DNA of 64,000 nt, taken from Thermodesulfatator atlanticus DSM 21156 (GTDB lineage Bacteria; Desulfobacterota; Thermodesulfobacteria; Thermodesulfobacteriales; Thermodesulfatatoraceae). The stretch lies in assembly GCF_000421585.1 (NCBI RefSeq), contig NZ_ATXH01000006.1, positions 1 to 64,000 on the forward strand, given 5' to 3'. The notes under the pieces are model-generated. The model was not told the origin of the DNA and did no database searches. It was given only the letters and a program-made list of their open reading frames with translations. The translations under genes and the position numbers were made by a program. Positions 17,706-27,383 of the stretch are shown piece by piece. Every line of letters starts with the position of its first letter. Within the stretch, counting starts at the first letter, position 1.

Positions 17706-18964
17706 TTAAGGCGGTACGAGGTTTTAAGGATATCCTTCCCGGGGAAACAGAAAAATGGGTTTACCTTGAAGGGCTTGCCCGCAAGTTTTTTTCAGCCTAC
17801 GGCTTTCGCGAGATACGCACCCCCATTCTTGAAAAGACAGAGCTTTTTGCCAGAAGCATTGGCGAGGCTACAGACATCGTTGAAAAGGAAATGTATTCCT
17901 TTCTTGATCGCAACAAAGAAAGTGTAACTTTGCGCCCAGAAGCAACGGCGGGGATTTGCCGTGCGGTGATTGAAAACGGGCTTTATGCCCAGGCTAAGGT
18001 GCTAAAGCTTTTCACCATGGGGCCAATGTTTCGTCATGAAAGGCCCCAAAAAGGTCGCCTGCGCCAATTTCACCAGTTCAACGCTGAAGTCTTTGGTAGC
18101 CATGCTCCGGGTGTTGATGCGGAAATCATAGCCCTTGCAATGGACATCCTTGAAGCTGGTGGTGCGAAAAACTTGCGCCTTGAGCTTAATTCTCTGGGCT
18201 GCCCTGAGTGCCGCCCTGTTTTTCGGGAAAAGCTAAAAAACTTTTTGCTAGCAAGGCTTGATAAACTTTGTGACGATTGCAAACGACGTGCAGAGAAAAA
18301 TCCTTTGCGTGCCCTTGATTGCAAAAAAGAATCCTGCCAGCAGGAATACAAAGAAGCCCCTCTTATTGAAGAATTCTGGTGTGATACCTGCCGCAGGCAT
18401 TTTGCCCAGGTTTGTGAAGAGCTTGAGCTCTTGGGGATAACCTATGAGAAAAATCCACGCTTGGTAAGAGGGCTTGATTACTACGTGCGCACCACTTTTG
18501 AGATTAAAGCCAAAGACTTAGGCGCCCAGGATACCGTAGCTGCTGGTGGACGTTATGATGGTTTGATTAAAGCCCTTGGCGGGCCTGATATCCCGGGAGT
18601 TGGTTTTGCCATAGGGGTTGAAAGGTTTTTGCTTGTGGCTTCCTTGCCTCACGATCTCTGGCCAGGGCTTGATCTTTTCGTGGCAGCCTTGGGAAATGAA
18701 GCCCGGAGATTTGTACTTCCGCTAGTTAGAAAGCTAAGGGGCCGGGGTTTTATGGTGGATCTGGACCATGAAGGCCGAAGTCTTAAAGCCCAGCTTAAGG
18801 CAGCCAACCGCCAAAAGGCACGTTATACCTTGATAATAGGTGAAAGTGAGCTTTCGGAAGAAAAAGCCCTTTTGCGCAATATGAAAACTGGCGAGCAGAA
18901 GGAAGTTTCTTTCGTCAGCTTAGAAAATGAATTGATCGAGCGACTTAAGAAGTGCTCATCCTGA
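17702..18964 (+). CDS. hisS: Histidyl-tRNA synthetase
   Basis: Class II synthetase charging tRNA-His. Motif 1 lies around FREIRTPILEKTELFARSIG; motif 2 around PMFRHERPQKGRLRQFHQFNAE; the histidine motifs are LVRGLDYYVRTTFE and AAGGRYDGL; motif 3 is GVGFAIGVERFLL. The C-terminal anticodon-binding domain covers the last 95 residues. An interspersed CxxC...C cluster (LNSLGCPECRPVF, KLCDDCKRRAE, CDTCRRHF) is normal for the insertion domain. GGAGG lies before the ATG inside argH. Length 420 is usual. Confidence 0.97.
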   Translation: MIKAVRGFKDILPGETEKWVYLEGLARKFFSAYGFREIRTPILEKTELFARSIGEATDIVEKEMYSFLDRNKESVTLRPEATAGICRAVIENGLYAQAKVLKLFTMGPMFRHERPQKGRLRQFHQFNAEVFGSHAPGVDAEIIALAMDILEAGGAKNLRLELNSLGCPECRPVFREKLKNFLLARLDKLCDDCKRRAEKNPLRALDCKKESCQQEYKEAPLIEEFWCDTCRRHFAQVCEELELLGITYEKNPRLVRGLDYYVRTTFEIKAKDLGAQDTVAAGGRYDGLIKALGGPDIPGVGFAIGVERFLLVASLPHDLWPGLDLFVAALGNEARRFVLPLVRKLRGRGFMVDLDHEGRSLKAQLKAANRQKARYTLIIGESELSEEKALLRNMKTGEQKEVSFVSLENELIERLKKCSS

Positions 18965-19662
18965 TAGGGATAATTCTTTTTCTGGCAGCTTTTATTCACG
19001 GGGTGGCAGGTTTTGCCTTTGCCCTTTTTGCTGTGCCCCTTTTGTCTTTCTGCTGGCCCCTTAAAAAAGTTGTCCCCCTTATCGCCCTCCTTGCCACTAC
19101 GTTAAACGGCATCATGCTTTTTAAGTTGAGGCATGCCTTTCAATTCAAACGAGTTTTTCGGCTCTTGGCAGGAGGGATCCCAGGGGTAGTGTTAGGGGCT
19201 TATTTTTTGGCACATTTTCCCAATCAGTTTGTTCGCGTACTGCTTGGTGTTGTTTTGGTTGCTTATGGGCTCTGGGGGCTCAAAAATCCCAGGCCAGCCT
19301 TGGTGTTAAATGAGAGTTGGGGCTACCTTTTCGGGTTCATGGCAGGCTTTTTAGGGGGTGCGCTTAACACGCCAGGGCCTCCGGTGGTGGTCTATGTCAC
19401 CTTGCAGCATTGGCAAAAGGACGAAATCAAAAGCACAATCCAGGGTTTTTTCTTTTTGTTGGCAGGTTTTGTGATTTTCTCGCACTGGCGCCTAGGGATT
19501 TTGAATCTGGAAGTGCTTAAACATTACGTGCTTTTTTTGCCGGTTGTCTTAACGGGCATGTTTTTAGGCCATCGTTTCTATTTCCGATTAAGTTTAAAGG
19601 CGTACTATCGCATTCTATACCTGATTCTTATTTTAGTAGGGGTGCTTAGTTTCCCCTGGTAG
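18952..19662 (+). CDS. TSUP family (TauE/SafE) membrane permease
   Basis: A 236-residue integral membrane protein with about seven or eight helices and two related halves, as in the sulfite exporter TauE/SafE family. Each half has a glycine-rich loop: HGVAGFAFALFAVPLLSF near the N terminus and GFLGGALNTPGPPVVVYV in the second half. Members move sulfite, sulfoacetate, sulfur compounds or other anions. In a sulfur-reducing organism a sulfur oxyanion is a reasonable guess, but the substrate is not visible. The start is GTG inside hisS (13-bp overlap) with a weak ribosome site. Confidence 0.82.
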   Translation: MLILIGIILFLAAFIHGVAGFAFALFAVPLLSFCWPLKKVVPLIALLATTLNGIMLFKLRHAFQFKRVFRLLAGGIPGVVLGAYFLAHFPNQFVRVLLGVVLVAYGLWGLKNPRPALVLNESWGYLFGFMAGFLGGALNTPGPPVVVYVTLQHWQKDEIKSTIQGFFFLLAGFVIFSHWRLGILNLEVLKHYVLFLPVVLTGMFLGHRFYFRLSLKAYYRILYLILILVGVLSFPW

Positions 19663-19670
19663 GAGGAGTG

Positions 19671-20006
19671 ATGGATGACAAACGCAAACACCCCCGCTTA
19701 GAACATGTATTTCGGGTGGATTACAGTACCCCTGAAGCCCTTTTCAATGAGTTTGCGGAGAACATAAGCGAAGGGGGAATGTTCATAAAGACTTCTCGTC
19801 CCTTAGAAATAGGGACAGAGATTATCATTGAATTCAAACTCCCACTTCTTAAGGAGCCTATCAAAGTAAAAGGTAAGGTGGAATGGAACACTGACATGCC
19901 GGGGATAAGAAAACCAACCCCCGGCATGGGAGTAAGTTTTCAGGGCCTGTCTTCTGAAGATAAAGAAAAGATAAACAAGATCGTAAGGCAATTAAAAGCA
20001 CTTTAG
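19671..20006 (+). CDS. PilZ domain c-di-GMP-binding protein
   Basis: A 111-residue single PilZ domain. The two c-di-GMP motifs are intact: RxxxR at R5-R9 (RKHPR) and N31-x-S33-x-x-G36 (NISEGG). Such stand-alone PilZ adaptors bind c-di-GMP and regulate motility, pili or exopolysaccharide. The ATG at 19671 is preferred because AGGAGG ends 4 nt before it; the GTG at 19668 would be too close. It starts 8 bp after the permease. The window also holds a GGDEF protein (58856) and a pil operon (51091) that could be linked to it. Confidence 0.88.
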   Translation: MDDKRKHPRLEHVFRVDYSTPEALFNEFAENISEGGMFIKTSRPLEIGTEIIIEFKLPLLKEPIKVKGKVEWNTDMPGIRKPTPGMGVSFQGLSSEDKEKINKIVRQLKAL

Positions 20007-20103
20007 TGCGATAATTGTCTTATATCCTCTTTTTTCCCATCTTTTGGCCTGCCGTTTTTTAAATTGACTCTTTTTATCAGACGTGCTATGCAAAAAATCG
20101 TTT

Positions 20104-20349
20104 ATGAAAGAGGGCATGAAATATTTTTTGAGCTTATTGGGCGATTTTTTAACCGTTGGCCTGGCGGTTGGGGGTTCGGTAGCCGCTGGGGTATTTACAG
20201 GGTGGTTCATTGATGAAAAGATTTTCGATGGCCGCACTTCTCCTTGGTTCACTATCGCCTGTGCGGCTTTTGGCATAGCCGGAGGCATCAAAAATATTTT
20301 TGTTATGACGCGCAGAAGATTTAAAAACGAGAAAAATGATCAGGATTGA
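20104..20349 (+). CDS. atpZ: AtpZ/AtpI-type ATP synthase accessory protein
   Basis: A small membrane protein with two predicted helices and the glycine-rich family pattern (GDFLTVGLAVGGSVAAGVFTGWFIDE, then FGIAGGIKNIF), as in proteins encoded ahead of F0 genes that help assembly or Mg2+ supply. The basic tail (RRRFKNEKND) fits the family. The start is uncertain: ATG 20104 is given; an in-frame GTG at 20083 and ATG at 20116 are alternatives, and none has a good ribosome site. It overlaps the next gene by 14 bp. Confidence 0.75.
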   Translation: MKEGMKYFLSLLGDFLTVGLAVGGSVAAGVFTGWFIDEKIFDGRTSPWFTIACAAFGIAGGIKNIFVMTRRRFKNEKNDQD

Positions 20350-20758
20350 AACTAACGAAAACTTTATCAAAAGATTTAAAGTCTGGACTATTTTTCTCCT
20401 GCTAGCTTTGGCGGTAGCCTTTTATCTTGTCACCGCACAGTGGTCCCAGGGGCTTAGCGTACTGGTAGGCGGAGCCATTGCGCTTCTTAATTTTCAGTCC
20501 TTACACAAAGATGTCAAAGCTATTGCTGAAAGCGTAGCATCTGGCTATCAGACTGCCCAGCGAGCCACCAGAGTGTATCTTTTCAAGTATTATCTTCGAC
20601 TCATTGCCACGGCAATTGTGCTGTTTTTTGTAATAAAAGTTCGAATAATCGAGCCATTGCCATTTATAGTGGGAATTTCCGTTATTATTGTGAATATCCT
20701 ACTTTGCTTTTTTAGGGAAATTGGGCGTAATTTCTGGCTAAAATTGAAGGAGGGCTAG
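20336..20758 (+). CDS. atpI: ATP synthase subunit I
   Basis: A 140-residue protein with four predicted helices, belonging to the ATP synthase I family that assists assembly of the c-ring. The family pattern includes GLSVLVGGAIALLNFQSL after the second helix and a conserved pair of arginine/lysine residues before the third. It lies directly before atpB (3 bp) and overlaps atpZ, in the order atpZ-atpI-atpB-atpE known for split ATP synthase loci in deltaproteobacteria and relatives. Confidence 0.78.
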   Translation: MIRIETNENFIKRFKVWTIFLLLALAVAFYLVTAQWSQGLSVLVGGAIALLNFQSLHKDVKAIAESVASGYQTAQRATRVYLFKYYLRLIATAIVLFFVIKVRIIEPLPFIVGISVIIVNILLCFFREIGRNFWLKLKEG

Positions 20759-20761
20759 GTT

Positions 20762-21508
20762 ATGGAACACCCGCTTTTATTTTTATGTTTCTTGCTACAG
20801 TTGATAGGAATTCCTTCAGGTTGGCATTATTACGAACATCCTGAACAATATGGAATTTTGGCCCAGATTTTTGCCCCTCACATGGTTCACAGCTATTTTG
20901 TATGCGCGCTCATCATTGTGCTACTAATCGTGGGTTTGAAAAAACGGGAGTTTATTCCCAAGGGGGCTCAGAATTTTTGGGAATTTGTGCTTGAGGCCCT
21001 TTATGATTTTACCAGAGACAACGTTCCCTCTGGTGGCAAGCTCAATTTAGTGCCTTATGTCTTTCCTCTCATTGTCTGCTTTGCTTTATACATCGGTTTT
21101 AGCAACTACATAGGCATTGTCCCCGGTTTTATGGCCCCTACTGCTAATATAAACGTCACCTTGGGGCTTACCTTGATAACCATCGTTTATTATCACTTCT
21201 TGGGTCTCAGGTTTCAGGGGCTTAAATATTTCAAGCAGTTTTTAGGTCCTATTCCTTATCTTATTCCGCTGATTGCTCCGGCAGAGATTTTTGGTCATGT
21301 TGGTCGTATCATTTCTCTTTCCGTACGACTTTACGCCAATATGTATGCTAAAGAATTGTTGATTGGGATTTTGCTTTTCTTGGCAGGTAAGTTCTTTGCG
21401 CCTCTGCCCATTTTGCTTTTGGGTGTTTTGGTAGCTTTTATCCAGATGCTCATTTTTATTACTCTTTCGCTGGCATATTTTGCCGGTGCGGTTGAGGAGC
21501 ACCACTAG
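20762..21508 (+). CDS. atpB: ATP synthase F0 subunit a
   Basis: The proton-channel subunit beside the c-ring, in the inner membrane. The 248 residues include the essential arginine in SLSVRLYANMYAKEL, the preceding IAPAEIFGHVGRIISLS, and the C-terminal helix IQMLIFITLSLAYFAGAVEEHH. About five or six membrane segments are seen. GGAGGGCTAGGTT precedes the ATG. Subunits b, delta, alpha, gamma, beta and epsilon are absent, so F1 and the stalk must be encoded elsewhere. Confidence 0.95.
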   Translation: MEHPLLFLCFLLQLIGIPSGWHYYEHPEQYGILAQIFAPHMVHSYFVCALIIVLLIVGLKKREFIPKGAQNFWEFVLEALYDFTRDNVPSGGKLNLVPYVFPLIVCFALYIGFSNYIGIVPGFMAPTANINVTLGLTLITIVYYHFLGLRFQGLKYFKQFLGPIPYLIPLIAPAEIFGHVGRIISLSVRLYANMYAKELLIGILLFLAGKFFAPLPILLLGVLVAFIQMLIFITLSLAYFAGAVEEHH

Positions 21509-21515
21509 AATTTGC

Positions 21516-21542
21516 GGGGTGCGGAGAGACCCTTTGCATCCC
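21516..21542 (+). promoter_or_regulatory. Intercistronic stem-loop between atpB and atpE
   Basis: GGGGTGC (21516-21522) can pair with GCATCCC (21536-21542), seven base pairs with one G-U, closing a 13-nt loop. It lies in the 78-bp gap before the strong atpE ribosome site. It is not followed by a T-run, so termination is unlikely; a role in mRNA processing or in raising c-subunit yield is possible. Confidence 0.4.
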
Positions 21543-21586
21543 TCGGGACTATAAATAAAGAAAATTTTTTAAGGAGGGAGTAGGTT

Positions 21587-21937
21587 ATGAAGAGAGTTTT
21601 GAGTCTTACGGTTCTTTTCCTTCTCACCGGAGTAGCCATGGCTTTTGCTGCAGAAGGGACACAGGCTGCTCTTGGCAATGGTTTCCTTGGTATGGTTGTT
21701 TTGGGTTCCTGCTTGGGTATCGGTGTTGCTGCTAGTGGTTGTGGTGTTGGCATGGGTCACTGTGTACGTGGTGCTTGTGAAGGTATTGCTCGTAACCCTG
21801 AACTTTCTGGTAAGCTCACCGTTACCATGATCTTGGGTCTTGCGTTTATCGAAGCTTTGACCCTTTATGCTCTCGTTTTGAGCTTCTACCTTGTCTTTGC
21901 TAAACTTCCTGGCTACATGGCGCTTATTGGTGCTTAA
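21587..21937 (+). CDS. atpE: ATP synthase F0 subunit c with N-terminal signal-like extension
   Basis: The rotor-ring proteolipid. At 116 residues it is longer than the usual 75-90, because a signal-like leader (MKRVLSLTVLFLLTGVAMAFA) precedes the hairpin. The first helix carries the glycine repeat GIGVAASGCGVGMG; the polar loop is ARNPE; the second helix carries the ion-binding E89 in FIEALTLYAL. The residue after E89 is Ala, not the Ser of sodium-binding rings, so protons are the likely ion. Four cysteines (42, 52, 59, 64) are unusual. A very strong ribosome site (AAGGAGGGAG) precedes the ATG, as expected for a highly expressed subunit. Confidence 0.93.
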   Translation: MKRVLSLTVLFLLTGVAMAFAAEGTQAALGNGFLGMVVLGSCLGIGVAASGCGVGMGHCVRGACEGIARNPELSGKLTVTMILGLAFIEALTLYALVLSFYLVFAKLPGYMALIGA

Positions 21938-21960
21938 TAAAAGGCTTATTTGAAATAAAA

Positions 21961-21995
21961 AAGCCGTGGGGGGAAACTTCCACGGCTTTTTTTTT
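21961..21995 (+). terminator. Rho-independent terminator after atpE
   Basis: A stem AAGCCGTGG (21961-21969) pairs perfectly with CCACGGCTT (21980-21988) around a 10-nt loop and is followed by a run of nine T. It ends the atpZIBE operon. Confidence 0.92.
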
Positions 21996-22240
21996 GTTTG
22001 TAAAATCGTTATCGCGATTACGTAGCCTAGCGATGTTCCACAGGTCTCACAGGTTATGGGGACTTGCTAAAGGAAATCTCGCAGGGTTGCTCTGCATGAA
22101 CTGTGCTCGCAATGGCAGAAGAGAACAAAGGAATAGCCTGAAATTTGTTATCAGCTGCGGTTTTATTGCCGAATTTTTGCATAAATAGCAATAAATCATT
22201 TTCTTGTGATAAAAAACACTTATTTTTTTATTAATAGATA
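21996..22240. other. Non-coding gap with decayed repeat remnant
   Basis: About 245 bp with no convincing gene. Part of it, near 22080-22130, reads on the minus strand as CTGCCATTGCGAGC followed by CGAGATTTCC, resembling the TGTCATTGCGAGG element at 30465 in degenerate form. The last 60 bp are very AT-rich and lead into the rex promoter. Confidence 0.4.
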
Positions 22241-22269
22241 TTGAACGTTTTGTGGTATTTTGGTATACA
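22241..22269 (+). promoter_or_regulatory. Promoter of rex, probably giving a leaderless transcript; possible Rex operator
   Basis: TTGAAC (22241-22246), a 17-bp spacer and TATACA (22264-22269). The start codon at 22278 is only 8 nt after the -10 box, so transcription should begin at or just before the ATG. No ribosome site is present. TTGGTATACAATTCACAA (22260-22277) is an imperfect 18-bp palindrome whose right half matches the TTCACAA half of Rex operators, so autoregulation is conceivable. Confidence 0.5.
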
Positions 22270-22277
22270 ATTCACAA

Positions 22278-22907
22278 ATGACAGATTTTAAGATACCTGG
22301 CATAACAGTTTATCGTTTAGCGCTATATGCCCGGACTCTGGAAAAGCTTCTGGCTGAAGGGCGCGATTTAATCAGTTCAGAAGAATTAGCCCGCGAATGC
22401 GGTGTAAACTCTGCCCAGCTTCGTAAGGATCTCTCGTATTTTGGCCAATTCGGGGTGCGCGGAGTAGGCTATTCAGTCCCAGCCTTGCTTAAACATATCC
22501 GTCGTATTCTGGGCACAGATAGGGAATGGTTTTTGGTGCTTATGGGAGCGGGGCATTTGGGCTTGGCTCTTCTTAACTATGAGCTTTTGCCCAAAAGAGG
22601 TTTCAAGTTCGTAGCAGCCTTTGATGTTGATGAACAAAAAATAGGCCAGGTAATAAACGATGTATATGTTTATCACGTTGATCAGATAAGTTGGGTTTTA
22701 AGAGAACATCCTGCAGACATTGGGGTTATCGCTACGCCGGCCCCATCTGCACAAGAGGCAGCAGATTTGCTGATAGAAAATGGTATCAAAGGAATTCTTA
22801 ATTTTGCTCCGGTACGTATTAAGCACCCGCCTGAGGTAATCGTAGAACATTCCGACTTGACGGTCCTTTTTGATAAACTTGCCTTTTATCTTAAACGCCT
22901 GGACTAA
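22278..22907 (+). CDS. rex: Redox-sensing transcriptional repressor Rex
   Basis: Senses the NADH/NAD+ ratio and represses fermentation and respiration genes when NADH is low. The N-terminal winged helix contains ISSEELARECGVNSAQLRKD and LSYFGQFGVRGVGY; the Rossmann part has GAGHLG at residues 90-95 and FDVDEQKIG. The C-terminal domain-swap helix ends LTVLFDKLAFYLKRLD. Length 209 is typical. ATG 22278 is used; an upstream in-frame TTG at 22260 lies inside the promoter. In sulfate reducers Rex controls energy genes, including sulfate reduction and ATP synthase genes; the atp operon is directly upstream here. Confidence 0.95.
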   Translation: MTDFKIPGITVYRLALYARTLEKLLAEGRDLISSEELARECGVNSAQLRKDLSYFGQFGVRGVGYSVPALLKHIRRILGTDREWFLVLMGAGHLGLALLNYELLPKRGFKFVAAFDVDEQKIGQVINDVYVYHVDQISWVLREHPADIGVIATPAPSAQEAADLLIENGIKGILNFAPVRIKHPPEVIVEHSDLTVLFDKLAFYLKRLD

Positions 22908-22946
22908 TTCTTATTGCCTTTTTATCTTTCCTTAAAAAACTGGTAA

Positions 22947-25102
<2,156 letters not shown>

Positions 25103-25162
25103 CCTTGCCAAAAAGAAAAGTCCTTCTTAAGCTTAAAAGAAAAACATCTCAAAGGTCACAAG

Positions 25163-25450
25163 ATGGCAGAAATCATATCCATAAAAGATAAAAAACGCAT
25201 TAAACGAGGCCGCAGTAAACGTCTTAAGGCTCTTAAAGAGGAGCTTTTAAGGGTGCATGGCATAGACCTTGACCGCCTTATGGCCAGTGAACCTGCCATC
25301 GGGCTTACCATGGAAGAATTCCACGAGCTAACAGAGCAACTCTTAGAAATTATCGACACTTTTTGCGAAACACACCCGCATGTGGCGGTAGAAGACATTT
25401 TATATGTCCTGGAAAACCTAAAAGAAATAATACGAGATACTGCAGAATAA
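25163..25450 (+). CDS. Small basic-then-acidic protein of unknown function
   Basis: A 95-residue protein I do not recognise. The first 30 residues are strongly basic (SIKDKKRIKRGRSKRLKALKEELL); the rest is acidic and helical, with a heptad-like pattern (TMEEFHELTEQLLEIIDTFCETH). It could bind nucleic acid or ribosomes through its N terminus. It lies 60 bp after proB with a weak AAGGT site, and its stop abuts the convergent kinase gene. Codon choice looks like that of the neighbours. Confidence 0.6.
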   Translation: MAEIISIKDKKRIKRGRSKRLKALKEELLRVHGIDLDRLMASEPAIGLTMEEFHELTEQLLEIIDTFCETHPHVAVEDILYVLENLKEIIRDTAE

Positions 25451-26599
25451 TTAGCCTTCTCGATTTTGCCAGTCAGCCAGGTATTTTTGTAAAGCGTTCC
25501 AGGTGTTTTCAATTACTACTTCCAGGGGTTTTGAAGCATCTATTATTTCGTGACGGAAATATTTAAGATTTGCTTCATAGATTTCAGCTACCTTTGCTAA
25601 AAATTCTTCGGTCTCAAAAATTTCGGGTTTATAAAAAGGCCTTTGAGAGACTCTTTCAAGGGCGGTTTCAATAGGCACTTTGAGATAAATAACCAGGTCT
25701 GGGACCGGAGCCCAGGTCTCGTTGGCCCGCTTGAGCTCTTTTACGTCTAGTTCACAGGCTCCTTGATAAGCCATGGTGGAGAGATAATACCGATCGCAAA
25801 GTACAATTTGTTTTTCCTGTAACGCGGGAATCAAAAATTTCTCAGCATGTTCGCGCCGGTCACGCAAAAAAAGTTCAGCCATGGCCTGTGGCGAGATTTT
25901 AGAACCCGAAGAAAGATGTTCTCGTATCTTTTCGCCCCATTCTCCTTTGGTTGGTTCTTGTGTGGTAACTACTTTTTTCCCTTCCTTGGCAATTTTTTCG
26001 GCAAGTTTTGCCATTAAAGTGCTTTTGCCTGAACCATCAAGCCCCTCAAAAACAACTAGAAATCCCGGACGATAGAATTCTACCAAAATGCGATCTACCA
26101 AGTGATCTCGGGTCTCAGGGGTTACCTCCGCAAAGATAGCGTCTTCGCGTTTGAAAAGATTTTCCACAAAAGGGATAAGGCCATATCCTACCGTTGCAAG
26201 AACCGGAACAGAAGAATCCAAGACATTTAAAACTGCCTGCTGAAAAGACTTAGAAAAAAGTTCCATTTTGCCTATTTCATCAATGACTACCATTTCTCCG
26301 GGATCAATTTCAGAGATGGTAGGCACGGCGAGTTTTTCAAAGGACTCTACAAAGACGCGGTACTTTCCTACCTGGGGGTATCCTTTTCCTCTTTTGGCAA
26401 GCCAGGCTTCCTTTCCGTCCAACGTGACTATTTTAAAGCCAATACGGCGGCCTTTTTCACGCACTTCGCGCGTGTAAAATCCTCTTTTGGGATAGGGGAT
26501 CTTTCCTACCAGGCGTTCCACAAGGGTAGTTTTTCCACTTCCGGGAAGTCCGTGAAGCAAAACATTTTTGATTCCATGAAGTGGCAACAGCATTTTCAC
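25451..26599 (-). CDS. tmk: Fusion of THEP1-type nucleoside-triphosphatase and thymidylate kinase
   Basis: Two P-loop domains in one 382-residue chain. Residues 1-178 form a THEP1/NTPase_1 domain: Walker A GLPGSGKT (17-24) and Walker B VVIDEIGKME (104-113). Residues 179-382 form a thymidylate kinase: FEGLDGSGKST (184-194), DRR then DRYYLSTMAYQG, and the lid-proximal RPFYKPEIFETEEF. Tmk makes dTDP from dTMP. The second start is not an independent gene: no stop or good ribosome site separates the domains (FYRPGFLVVFEG is continuous). Both active sites look intact. The fusion could couple nucleotide hydrolysis or salvage to dTMP phosphorylation. Confidence 0.88.
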   Translation of the reverse strand: MKMLLPLHGIKNVLLHGLPGSGKTTLVERLVGKIPYPKRGFYTREVREKGRRIGFKIVTLDGKEAWLAKRGKGYPQVGKYRVFVESFEKLAVPTISEIDPGEMVVIDEIGKMELFSKSFQQAVLNVLDSSVPVLATVGYGLIPFVENLFKREDAIFAEVTPETRDHLVDRILVEFYRPGFLVVFEGLDGSGKSTLMAKLAEKIAKEGKKVVTTQEPTKGEWGEKIREHLSSGSKISPQAMAELFLRDRREHAEKFLIPALQEKQIVLCDRYYLSTMAYQGACELDVKELKRANETWAPVPDLVIYLKVPIETALERVSQRPFYKPEIFETEEFLAKVAEIYEANLKYFRHEIIDASKPLEVVIENTWNALQKYLADWQNREG

Positions 26600-26706
26600 C
26601 TCCTGCTTTCTAGTACAGCCTGAGCGGTAAAACGTTTATTTTTATCGTTCTTGCTGAAACTTTGGCAAAGATAACGTTCTCTTTCTAAGATTTTTCTTTT
26701 TGAGAT

Positions 26707-27348
26707 TTAAGTCAAGTTATTACGTTTTTTGAGCTGTTTTTTTAAGGGGCGGTGTGAAAGCAGCACGTAAGTAGCGCCTGGGCCGCCGTCACATTTCCGG
26801 GCGCTACAAAATCCTATCACATATTTGCGGTAGGGCCCTCGCTTGAGCCACTCGTGTACTTTGGTTTTTAAGACAGGCTCTTTCTTAGAAGAAAGCCCTC
26901 GTCCGTGAATGATTAGAATGCAGTGGTCTCCTCTGGCAAGGGATTCTTTGAAAAACTGTTCCAAAATTATTTCGGCCTCTGCCGCACCAAGCCTCCGAAG
27001 GTTAAGAGTGCGCGCCACAGAAATTTTCCCTTGGTGAAGGGCATCAAAAAGTTCTTTTTGAAAGCCCATAACAAGTTCTTCTACGTATTCGGAAGTGTCC
27101 CTGACACGTATAGCAAGAAGCCTTTTAACGTCTATTTTTTCTTCTTTGCCTGGCATTGAGGGGCGCTTTAAGACCAGCTTCCAGTAAATTTTTTCCCTTC
27201 CCGGGATCTTTTTTACCCCCGTCATGGCTTCTTCAAAGGAGATATCAGGACTTGCCGGAGAAGGAGGAACTTTTTCGGGAAGGGTTTCTTTTTTTATTTT
27301 GCCAGCAAGGGTTTCAAAGGGGCAGTTAAAGCCCTTTTTACTCTCCAT
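26707..27348 (-). CDS. Smr domain protein
   Basis: A 213-residue protein with a C-terminal Smr domain (about residues 115-200): the entry motif LNLRRLGAAEAE (instead of the usual LDLHG), the core IIHGRGLSSKKEPVLKTKVHEWL and the closing GGPGATYVLL. Smr domains nick DNA or cut RNA in ribosome rescue. The N-terminal 110 residues are of low complexity, with EEAM and basic patches. It ends in a basic stretch (KKQLKKRNN). It resembles the small MutS-related Smr proteins of proteobacteria. The role here is unproven. Confidence 0.85.
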   Translation of the reverse strand: MESKKGFNCPFETLAGKIKKETLPEKVPPSPASPDISFEEAMTGVKKIPGREKIYWKLVLKRPSMPGKEEKIDVKRLLAIRVRDTSEYVEELVMGFQKELFDALHQGKISVARTLNLRRLGAAEAEIILEQFFKESLARGDHCILIIHGRGLSSKKEPVLKTKVHEWLKRGPYRKYVIGFCSARKCDGGPGATYVLLSHRPLKKQLKKRNNLT

Positions 27349-27383
27349 GTCTTAATCTTAACGCTGAAATGGATTAAGGCAAT

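Noticed and set aside
21994-22188. Open frame of 64 codons in the gap after atpE
   Set aside because: No ribosome site, atypical composition (starts in the terminator T-run and crosses a repeat remnant) and no recognisable protein; treated as non-coding.
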